Source: Paraescarpia echinospica (Eukaryota; Annelida; Polychaeta; Sabellida; Siboglinidae). From it: a stretch of DNA of 64,000 bases. The DNA lies in assembly GCA_020002185.1 (NCBI GenBank), contig CM034533.1, positions 54,172,870-54,236,869 of the forward strand, given 5' to 3'. The position numbers and the translations under genes were made by a program. Below, piece after piece: positions 12,601-24,600 of the stretch; positions within the stretch are counted from its first letter, which is position 1, and each line of letters starts with the position of its first letter. Below the pieces are notes generated by a model. The model saw only the letters and a program-made list of their open reading frames with translations, was not told where the DNA came from and searched no databases.

Positions 12601-15600
12601 GATGCTTTTTACAAGTGTGTATAGTAGTGCAACAGCAACATTAGATTGGTGCAACATGTAAGAAGTTACCATATTAAATTGACTGCCGACAGCCATGCCA
12701 GACACACTGACAATCAAATCAGTGTTTCTTACATCTGTATTTATTGAATGATGAGTGTAGTAGCCTGAATGTGTTTGATTAATTTCCATGCAATACTTGA
12801 CACACATCATAAACATATGTGCTGATACATTAGGGTATTTACCCTGTTTGTAGAGGGTGAACTGTCGCCACTCCCCTTTATCTCTCAGATCTTCTGACTC
12901 CAGTTCAAACGCCCCAGTCGTGTCATTCAGCTGGGCCAACCCTTCATCTCGAATCACTTTCCAGTTCTCCGCCAACATCTGTAACCAGGGGCAGTGCGAC
13001 AGATCACATATTCAGGGATGTCACAACATATCTTATGAATGAAGCTCAATATACAACATTTATCCTATCTGTTTAAAAAGATATTACAGTTAATGTGACT
13101 CTCTTCAAAAGCGCATTATGACACACAGGCATAGATTTCATGGGAAACAAGCGGGAGTCCATTCAATCCTGTGGACTCATGTTTGTGAGTTCGTAGAAAA
13201 ACTTGGGAGTCCAGGGACCAGTTCACTAAGATAATATTGACCATAAGGAAGTGAACCATAGAGCTGCTCTAAGTAATTTAAAAATTAAAGGTAAGTTCTT
13301 ATATAGTGTGGTATCCAGCCATTAGGTCTGCTCAAAGTGTCTTACACTTGACTCCCTGGCAGACCAGTTCAATCGAACACCATCTCAAGTTCTCTGGGAA
13401 GCATTCAGCCATGCTGCAATTAATGCACACAGACTGTTCGTATACAAATATCCACCATTGTCTATAGCCAGGTACTCCTTCATACAGCTGCGTCAACTGG
13501 AGCAATGTAGAGTGAACGAACTTGCCCAAGGTTTGACACAGCAGCACAGGATTCAAACCCGGGTTCTCTCAATTGAGAGTCCGATTCTCTAGCTACAGTG
13601 CCACTGCACTCCACTTTTACAAAATGTTATCATGTTGTAAGTGGAGCGCAGTAACAAGGTTACAGGGAGGTTGTTTGTTCATTTTTATTTTATACAGACA
13701 ACTGCCCTTTAAGTATTGTTGCCAGACTAAATAAAAACATCGTGTGACGCCTTACTTTCAGTTGTCCCTCCACGCCCGTTTCCTTTGCTGTCCACCAGGG
13801 GTGTGCAGCAAGTCGCTCCACATTATGCAGGGAACGTTGCCATGGTGACATGAACACACCCTTTTTATATCCGAGCTCGTAAACTTTCTGGGCCTACATG
13901 AAATATACATGCAAAACTGTATTGCCTGCATGCAAGTGTGCGTTTGTGTGTGCATGCATGCGACTTTTTGCGTGTATGTTTTTGTATGTGTATTTCTAAT
14001 CAAAGAAACACACTGCTGTGTATCATTACCATGCTGTACCAATACATCCATATATTGGATGTACAATTTCTATAATAATTTACCATATCTCTAACAATTA
14101 CATCATCAGAACTCAATTCTTACAATGAAATTATACACATATCTACGACTTTCCTTTGGCATGTCTACTAACAAACATAGCGCTATCCATTTAGGTTCAT
14201 GACACATGACAGGTAATAACCGAGTCTTAGTTTCACTTTCATTATCATAAACATCCGTCAAACTGAGCAAGACTTACTTCTTCATGTCTTCCCACCCTGT
14301 AGAGGGCGTCACCGAGGTGTAGAAAGAAGCGGCCGTCTATCGTGCCTGGTACACCGCTGTCAATGCCCTGCTGCAGGAAGGGGATGGACTCGTTGTAGTT
14401 GCGATCTGCCACCTTAATGATGAACCCCAGGTGAACTTTGGCAAAGCCATCATCTGGTCGATGTTGAAGCACCTACAGAATGAACTGTGTGAGTGCCGTC
14501 TCTCTCGTACATGCATGTACTCGACATCTTTCTAGGTTAATGGAGAGGCTTTTGGACATTTCTTTCTGAGAATCTGATTTCTGGCTGCACTGTCTGTGTC
14601 AGCATTGACAATGTCTGTTATTCAATAAGATGTTTCTTATAGCTTACTACCTTTAGTGAAATGGCCCCCAAGAAATATAATAACATTTTGCTGTCATCTA
14701 AAACTCACTTTTCACCTCACTTATTTACAAACCTCAAAAACTGATATAACAGTTCACTACTTGGAATTGATACAAATTTAGAGACTGCCTAACCTTTGTT
14801 TTATGTGCTGCTAAGCCTGGAATGCAGAGGGTTTCATGCAATAGAAGTATCTTTATCATATATTATCTGTACTAAATACTACAGAAGTGTAGCTAGAGAT
14901 TATTGCAAAGGATTTACAAAGATATCTTGAAAAGTGAAATAAGTACAATATATAGAGAAAATGTACACATGGATACAGACATTAAACAATGACATCTAGA
15001 CTAAAACAAGGACATCCAGACTAAAACAAGGACATCCAAACTAAAACAAGGACATCCAGACTAAAACAAGGACATCCAGACTAAAACAAGGACATCCAGA
15101 CTAAAACAAGGGAAAAGAATATCAGGGTGGAAGTCAAGGACACAAGATGGAAATGGATTGTGGATGTGCTGAGAAACAACAAACCCATCCACTGCCGGAT
15201 GGCATAACATGGATGCCAGAAGGATGCAGAAAGTGGGTTGCCCTAAAACAACTTAACAAACAACCGTAGAAAAATAAAGACAACAACTGAACAACATGAA
15301 AACATGCAGCAGCCTTATCAGCTACGAGGACCGAGGAGAATACGTAGGTATGGTAAGACACAGTTGATGCCTCAGTGACCTGGTGTACACTCACATGAAG
15401 GAAGGCTTCCCGGGCCCTCTCATTGCTCCCCTGGATCAGATACTCCACTCCCAGCTTACTCCACAGATCCAGCTCCTCGGGGAAGAGGGTGACCACCTTC
15501 TGCAGCGTCCTCACAGCACGGTGCACCCAACCTACACAACACACACCCAACCTACACAACACACACCCAACCTACACAACACACACACCCAACCTACACA

Positions 15601-18600
15601 ACACACACCCAACCTACACATCACACACCCAACCTACACAACACAACACACACCCAACCTACACAACACACACCCAACCTACAAACACAACACACACCCA
15701 ACCTACACAACACAACACACACCCAACCTACACAACACACACCCAACCTACACAACACACACCCAACCTACACAACACACACCCAACCTACACAACACAC
15801 ACCCAACCTACACAACACACACCCAACCTACACAACACACACCCAACCTACACAACACACACCCAACCTACACAATACACACCCAACCTACACAACACAC
15901 ACCCAACCTACACAACACACACCCAACCTACACAACACACACCCAACCTACACNNNNNNNNNNNNNNNNNNNNNNNNNNNNNNNNNNNNNNNNNNNNNNN
16001 NNNNNNNNNNNNNNNNNNNNNNNNNNNNNNNNNNNNNNNNNNNNNNNNNNNNNNNNNNNNNNNNNNNNNNNNNNNNNNNNNNNNNNNNNNNNNNNNNNNN
16101 NNNNNNNNNNNNNNNNNNNNNNNNNNNNNNNNNNNNNNNNNNNNNNNNNNNNNNNNNNNNNNNNNNNNNNNNNNNNNNNNNNNNNNNNNNNNNNNNNNNN
16201 NNNNNNNNNNNNNNNNNNNNNNNNNNNNNNNNNNNNNNNNNNNNNNNNNNNNNNNNNNNNNNNNNNNNNNNNNNNNNNNNNNNNNNNNNNNNNNNNNNNN
16301 NNNNNNNNNNNNNNNNNNNNNNNNNNNNNNNNNNNNNNNNNNNNNNNNNNNNNNNNNNNNNNNNNNNNNNNNNNNNNNNNNNNNNNNNNNNNNNNNNNNN
16401 NNNNNNNNNNNNNNNNNNNNNNNNNNNNNNNNNNNNNNNNNNNNNNNNNNNNNNNNNNNNNNNNNNNNNNNNNNNNNNNNNNNNNNNNNNNNNNNNNNNN
16501 NNNNNNNNNNNNNNNNNNNNNNNNNNNNNNNNNNNNNNNNNNNNNNNNNNNNNNNNNNNNNNNNNNNNNNNNNNNNNNNNNNNNNNNNNNNNNNNNNNNN
16601 NNNNNNNNNNNNNNNNNNNNNNNNNNNNNNNNNNNNNNNNNNNNNNNNNNNNNNNNNNNNNNNNNNNNNNNNNNNNNNNNNNNNNNNNNNNNNNNNNNNN
16701 NNNNNNNNNNNNNNNNNNNNNNNNNNNNNNNNNNNNNNNNNNNNNNNNNNNNNNNNNNNNNNNNNNNNNNNNNNNNNNNNNNNNNNNNNNNNNNNNNNNN
16801 NNNNNNNNNNNNNNNNNNNNNNNNNNNNNNNNNNNNNNNNNNNNNNNNNNNNNNNNNNNNNNNNNNNNNNNNNNNNNNNNNNNNNNNNNNNNNNNNNNNN
16901 NNNNNNNNNNNNNNNNNNNNNNNNNNNNNNNNNNNNNNNNNNNNNNNNNNNNNCACATACCAAACCTACACAACAAACACCCAACCTACACAACACACAC
17001 CCAACGTACACAACACATACCAAACCTACACAACAAACACCCAACGTACACAACACATACCAAACCTACACAACAAACACCCAACCTACACAACAAACAC
17101 CCAACGTACACAACACATACCAAACCTACACAACACACACCCAACGTACACAACACATACCAAACCTACACAACAAACACCCAACCTACACAACACACTC
17201 CCAACCTACACAACACACACCCAACCTACACAACACACACCCAACCTACACAACACACACCCAACCTACACAACACACACCCAACCTACACAACACACAC
17301 CCAACCTACACAACACACACCCAACCTACACAACACACACCCAACCTACACAACACACACCCAACGTACACAACACATACCAAACCTACACAACAAACAC
17401 CCAACGTACACAACACATACCAAACCTACACAACAAACACCCAACCTACACAACAAACACCCAACGTACACAACACACACCCAACCTACAAACACAACAC
17501 ACACCCAACCTACACAACACACACCCAACCTACACAACACACACCCAACCTACACAATACACACCCAACCTACAAACACAACACACACCCAACCTACACA
17601 ACAAACACCCAACGTACACAACACATACCAAACCTACACAACTTACACCCAACCTACACAACAAACACCCAACCTACACAACACACTCCCAACCTACACA
17701 ACACACACCCAACCTACACAACACACACCCAACCTACACAACACACACCCAACCTACACAACACACACCCAACCTACACAATACACACCCAACCTACACA
17801 ACACACTCCCAACCTACACAACACACACCCAACCTACACAACACACACCCAACCTACACAACACACACCCAACCTACACAATACACACCCAACCTACAAA
17901 CACAACACACACCCAACCTACACAACACATACCCAACCTACACAACACACACCCAACCTACACAACACACACCCAACCTACACAACAAACACCCAACCTA
18001 CACAACAAACACCCAACCTACACAACACACACCCAACCTACACAACAAACACCCAACGTACACAACACATACCAAACCTACACAACAAACACCCAACCTA
18101 CACAACAAACACCCAACCTACACAACACACTCCCAACCTACACAACACACACCCAACCTACACAACACACACCCAACCTACACAACACACACCCAACCTA
18201 CACAATACACACCCAACCTACACAACACACACCCAACCTACACAACACACATCACTTGAAGATGATATCAATTACAGTGTACAATCAAAACTCGCTTTAT
18301 GGTCACCTCGCTAATACAGCCAACTCGCAATTAAGGTCACCCTAGGACAGTCCCAAATTATTTCCATAATAGTAAAGCATAGGAAATTAGTCCTACCAAT
18401 AAGGTCACCTTATTATTCAGGTCACTTTCGCGCAGTCCCGATGATGGAGTGAGAGGTTCTACCATACTGTATAAAAGTGTATCTTTCAGAACTGCACATT
18501 TCCAGAATCAGATGACATAGTGGCAGAGTAATGCACATAATCAGAATGCATCAGCATATCAGAATGCAGTTTGCAAAGTTACTTTAAGTCAGCATTGAAA

Positions 18601-21600
18601 ACACATTTGTTTATTTACTACGGCATGTGTAATTCACTGTCAACACTTCGTTTACTCTATATCGCTCCTTAACAGTAATGTAGTGAAAACTGTCAACACC
18701 AGGACTCGCCACTGGGATACATTTTCAGGTGTGTCACAGAAATAGTGTCATCAGTGACGTGGGCTGGGGTTTTTGCATTTTGAAAATTTCCTTAACGGAT
18801 TCTGTTTAATGCCGGATATTTCTTATGAACTCATTATCTGTGTAAAATGGTTGTATAATGCCAGGAATCCTTCTGTTACAGCCAAACAGCAACTAGAAAT
18901 TTTAATTAGTTTAACATAACATAATCTTTATTGCTTCCTTAAAGAAGAATTCTTTTTACAACAGGCCTCTCTTCTCTGTATGAGAAAATAATATTGAGAC
19001 ATGAACCAATCAAGATAAATTTGTACAGATACACATATAACACATATTAAGACAGGTACTCATAAGTATTTGAGAGAGATGATGTTGGTGAACAAGTGAT
19101 AGGTAGATGGATGAAATACGAGACACGAGGGTGTGAGTGACGACTGACTGAGTGATGGAAAAAGAAGTATCACGACAAGCAGGAACGGACACGTATACAG
19201 ACTGCACATACTGGCTGGTATCACAAGTGCCTGAGGACTCACTGACTCGTTCATTTGTAGAATAAGCAATGCAATCCTCAGATGTGTCTGGGTCTTGTTC
19301 AGAACTACATTAGGGTGTCAAACTAAACCGCATTCCTTGTCTACAATCAATTCTGAAAAAACAGTGATCAGGGGTCCGTTTCTCTAAGACAATGGGCTCA
19401 AAAGTAAAATCATCAATAAATGGAATCTGTTGTTTATTTAAGGAGCTTTTCGAAATGCTGCCACCTTATCACTAGGACACTACTTCCGTGACACGCCAAT
19501 GAAAGTGTCCCAGTGGCACGTCCTGGTGTTGTCACTGAGGACACTACTTTTGTGACACACCAATGAAAGTGTCCCAGTGGCGTGTCCTGGTGTTGTCACT
19601 GAGAACATTACTTCCATGACACACCAATGAAAGTGTCCCAGTGGCTCGTCCTGGTGTTGTCACTGAGGACACTACTTTCGTGACACACCAATGAAAGTGT
19701 CTCAGTGGCACATCCTGGTGTTGTCACTGAGGACACTACTTCCGTGACACACCAATGAAAGTGTCCCAGTGGTGCCTCCTGGCGGTGTAACTGTGGACAC
19801 TACTTCCGTGACACACACCAATGAAAGTGTCCCAGTGGCGCATCCTGGTGTTGGCAATTTTCAGTTTACAAAATCATTGGTAAGGAGCAAAATCAATTTT
19901 AAAGAGCAAAATTGTGTTTATGAGCTGGTAAGAATGTTAATGGAATGGTCGACTGTTCCAAGAATATAAAACTAGGGACAGACAGTTGACTGTGAAACTA
20001 CAGAGAGGAATACAGACTCACCCCGGAAGGTCTGTCTGGAGGCACACTTGTGTCCTGTCTGTATGATAAGAGCCTTGGGTACATCCGGAAGGTCTAGCAC
20101 TCGTAGGTACTCCGTGATGGCTTGCTCAAGCAAGGCGTTGCTCCTGTACATGTCTGCCTCGAGGTCTAGTGCGAGCGCCCGCCCATAGGTGGCCCGTGGA
20201 CTTTGTGGATGTAGCGAAAGAAGTTGCTCAAAGATCGCTCTGCCATCCTTTAGTTGTTTCTGTGGGAGAATCAATTGTAATCATTTCACTACAGCTTAAT
20301 CGAAACAGCATACTATGTTTAATAATAACTGAGCTAGTGTATGTGTGTATGTATGTGTGTGTGAAGGGGTATGTCAATGCTGTGTCCCGGGTGCCAAAGA
20401 AAAGTAACGCCTTAATTTTTTGAAAATCTTTTTTGAAATTGGTTAAGGGTCAGGGCCTCACCCAGGATCAAATTTTTGCCAGTCCAATTTTTTTCCGACA
20501 TGCTACAAAGCGCGGTCGGGTACGCGATCGAACGCCCAATCGGACACACAATCAGCATACTATCAGATATTAGACGAAGCAAGGCACATGGCTGATTACA
20601 CATCTCATGTAATGGTAATATGTACTTTTAGTTTATTTTTATGACTGGACAAAGTAGATATGATTACCTAAATTTACCATGCAGGTATATATATATATAT
20701 CTATATATATTATATACATACATATATATATATATACACTGTATATATATATATATATATATCTACATATATATATATATATAGCTGCATGGTAAATTCC
20801 AATCATAAAAATAAACTAAAAGTACATATTACCCTTTATGAAGGCAAGGCAGAGCACATGGCTGAATGCATATCTCATGTGTGATCAGAAATGTAAGTAG
20901 TAATAACAATATAAACGTGATAACAAATATGTATATTTGTTTACATAAGAATTAAAGATATACTTCTTAAAACACAGCAGCAACTACGAGTGTATATATA
21001 TATATATATATATTTATACAATTTTATATATACCTGCTATATTCCTAATGTGTATGTATATTTTGTTCAAAGTATGTAATTCACATTTTAATGCCACTTA
21101 CAACATAGCACATATAAGTTTCATTATTTGATTGCCACAATTTGTAAAATAAATAAAAAATTATAACTACCCGGTACAGGTAATTAGCAAAAATATTTAA
21201 AGTGAAATTCCAATTTTATATGCAATGAAAATGTGTGTATACAAATTGTATACAAGATATAATGGGCTATGGAAGGTAATGTTTGGAATTTTAAAGCATT
21301 ACTGCATTGCATGTTTTTGTTGTACAAGTATCATATCATAATATTAGAAATACTACAGTTCGATTTTGTATAATTTCTAAAACAAAATATTAAATTTACA
21401 AATATTTTAAAAATAAGTCGCCATACAATGTCAGTGGCCATATTTTGATCCATAATAAGTTACAGTTATTAACTAAAACATTGTGCATTCGTGTTGCTGT
21501 GAATGTTTCAATTATTAAACTATAAATCATTCAAAATATTAATTAATTTTATTGGCCAGCGTAGCTCCATGCCTAGACCACGCAGTGGACGACCAAACAA

Positions 21601-24600
21601 AGCACGATGAGCGAGAGTCGCCATGCCAACGCGCTAAAAGTAACGCAAACGTAACTTAAATCTAGCACAGTTGCCACACGCACGTTTATCGCAATCCTGT
21701 TAAAATGATGCGACATCGTCGAACAAAACCTACTTTCCGCACTTGTAAATCATGTTCAATTATCACACAACATGCACAAATTGAATAGTGGAAAACTGAC
21801 AAATGGCAACATTGATGCACGAAGTTGCATATCGGGCGATAACATAGGTATTCCTATGTTATCGCTTCGACATATCGTAATTTTCGTTTATCTGACGGCA
21901 TCGATTTCAGGCTGGGAAGACCAACATATCTCCTCATTGGTTGACTAAAAATCATGACGATTCAAATTTGTTTATAAGTATGGGTTTTCGATTTGCCGCG
22001 ACCTGTGTTTGCGAAAACCGTACGTTTGCGACGCGCCGTCGGCATGACATTTTTGGCGCGCATTTTCACTAAATCACGGATGATAAGTTCGTTAAATAAA
22101 GGAATACTTCTAAAAACGTTACACCACTGTAAAGAGTGTTATGTTGTCGTTCCAATGATATTAAATATGTATTCGTTAAATAAAGGAATACTTCTAAAAA
22201 CGTTACACCACTGTAAAGAGTGTTATGTTGTCGTTCCAATGATATTAAATATGTATTCGTTAAATAAAGGAATACTTCTAAAAACGTTACACCACTGTAA
22301 AGAGTGTTATGTTGTCGTTCCAATGATATTAAATATGTATTCGTTAAATAAAGGAATACTTCTAAAAACGTTACACCACTGTAAAGAGTGTTATGTTGTC
22401 GTTCCAATGATATTAAATATGTATTCGTTAAATAAAGGAATACTTCTAAAAACGTTACACCACTGTAAAGAGTGTTATGTTGTCGTTCCAATGATATTAA
22501 ATATGTATTCGTTAAATAAAGGAATACTTCTAAAAACGTTACACCACTGTAAAGAGTGTTATGTTGTCGTTCCGATGATATTAAATATGTATTCGTTAAA
22601 TAAAGGAATACTTCTAAAAACGTTACACCACTGTAAAGAGTGTTATGTTGTCGTTCCAATGATATTAAATATGTATTCGTTAAATAAAGGAATACTTCTA
22701 AAAACGTTACACCACTGTAAAGAGTGTTATGTTGTCGTTCCAATGATATTAAATATGTATTCGTTAAATAAAGGAATACTTCTAAAAACGTTACACCACT
22801 GTAAAGAGTGTTATGTTGTCGTTCCAATGATATTAAATATGTATTCGTTAAATAAAGGAATACTTCTAAAAACGTTACACCACTGTAAAGAGTGTTATGT
22901 TGTCGTTCCAATGATATTAAATATGTATTCGTTAAATAAAGAAATACTTCTAAAAACGTTACACCACTGTAAAGAGTGTTATGTTGTCGTTCCAATGATA
23001 TTAAATATGTATTCGTTAAATAAAGGAATACTTCTAAAAACGTTACACCACTGTAAAGAGTGTTATGTTGTCGTTCCAATATTAATATGTATTCGTTAAA
23101 TAAAGGAATACTTCTAAAAACGTTACACCACTGTAAAGAGTGTTATGTTGTCGTTCCAATGATATTAAATATGTATTATCTAACGCGGACTGAACGATGT
23201 AAGGGCTGCGTGGCCGGTGGCATGTCATAGTTTAGCACCAGATCTGACCAGATCCACCGGCCACTGTGGTAATGTTAGTTAGTTATTGTGATAGTCAGTA
23301 TTAGTTACTGTTGTCTTAAATTGTTAGTGGTCGCCGCTGACTTTGACAATTAGGTCCCGGAAATAGTTTGGGAATGGAAAGAGCGGCTTCTTCCCAGGCA
23401 CTAATAATTACAGTAATACCCTCAATTAGTGCCTGTGTAACATCACCCAATCAGTTCACTAAACCTTTCAGTCGAGTCTCGTCGTAATCGGCAAGTGCTT
23501 ATTGTATCTTCCCGCCCTGACGATGACCTCACGTAGGATTATTTGGTCTACGCAAGTGTTGACTTCAAGCAACCGCCGCTAGCGATTAGGTGACAATTAC
23601 CCTAGCAAGTCGAGGCTTTAATTGGTTTCTGGCGTGTGTCAGGCAGCTGGCCAGGAGATCCGGGTGGTTGATTTTTAAAACCAATCTCCGCAGATTTTGT
23701 AATCGGCTTCGCGGCAGTTTCAGCAACATCGTAAAAATTACATGGGGCCAGCGCAAAAACGACATGGACGGGTATGGAAGGGCCATCCTGACGGGCCCGT
23801 CCACAATCAATTTAAATCCGTCCAAAAACGCAATTTTCAAATTCTACCCGTCCAAATGACGGGTGGACGGGTCTCTGGGTGAGGTCTTGTTAAGGGTACT
23901 TACTGGTTTTAAGGTTCGAACTGGACATTTATGGAAATAAATCAATTGTTCATAACATTATGCATATTTTCTGTGATTGTCCCAAGGTCGCAAGGACTGC
24001 CAATGTCGCAAGGACTGCCAAGGTCGCAAGGAATGCCAAGATCACAAGGACTGCCAATCTGTTGGGGAAGCTGTTGCTTATCATAATATTGTAACATAGC
24101 AAAAGTTCAAAACTGTTCACAGAAGTCCAATCAATAAGTTAATCTGCCAACAATATTACCCGTACTGAATTTTAATAACAGCACCACTGGGGAGTATACT
24201 CAGCCACAGGTAGTGGTATCTCATCTAAAATGAATGATCATTCCAGGGAAACCAAATACATAATTAAAGATCTCATTTGTGTGGCTACATACTATGATTA
24301 AGCATCTCATCACAAATCTATAAAGGGAATGTAGTGACTATCGAATTAGAGAATATGTCTAGCGTGACGCAGTGTAACATATATGTATAGGATATACAAT
24401 TATCAAATGAAAATCATCATGAATCTTACAACATAACTGAAACAGTAGATAGATGCATTGACAGAGATATATAATTATGTTGTAGGTGGAAATATAACCT
24501 ACTACATGGAGCAACAATTCAAGGGCATCACTTATCACCTTTAGTTGTGCCAGATGGAGATCGACACTCAGTTAGTAGATAAACCTGTAGAAAAACATAG

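Larger units (their letters stand above)
20451..23889. mobile_element. Non-autonomous hAT transposon carrying a satellite array
   Basis: Terminal inverted repeats are CAGGGCCTCACCCAG (20451-20465) and CTGGGTGAGGTCTTG (23875-23889). The flanks carry the exact 8-bp duplication TTAAGGGT (20443-20450 and 23890-23897). An 8-bp duplication with CA.GG ends is the hAT signature (family knowledge). I recognise no hAT transposase inside. The 3,439-bp interior has a hairpin with TA repeats (20,614-20,832), the 84-bp satellite (22,088-23,175) and a GACGGG-rich end. The whole element lies in an ASPH intron. Confidence 0.88.

Noticed and set aside
15533..18251. CRISPR-like array
   Set aside because: Units are contiguous with no unique spacers, in an intron-containing animal gene.
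15383..18314. Two ORFs over 950 codons rich in T, H, Q, P and N
   Set aside because: They are translations of the 20-bp minisatellite and 1,000 N. The plus-strand unit simply lacks stops.
21993..23099. 368-codon repetitive ORF and its 336-codon antisense
   Set aside because: Both come from the stop-free 84-bp satellite within a hAT element. The plus frame starts without a real ATG context, and copy 12 breaks it.
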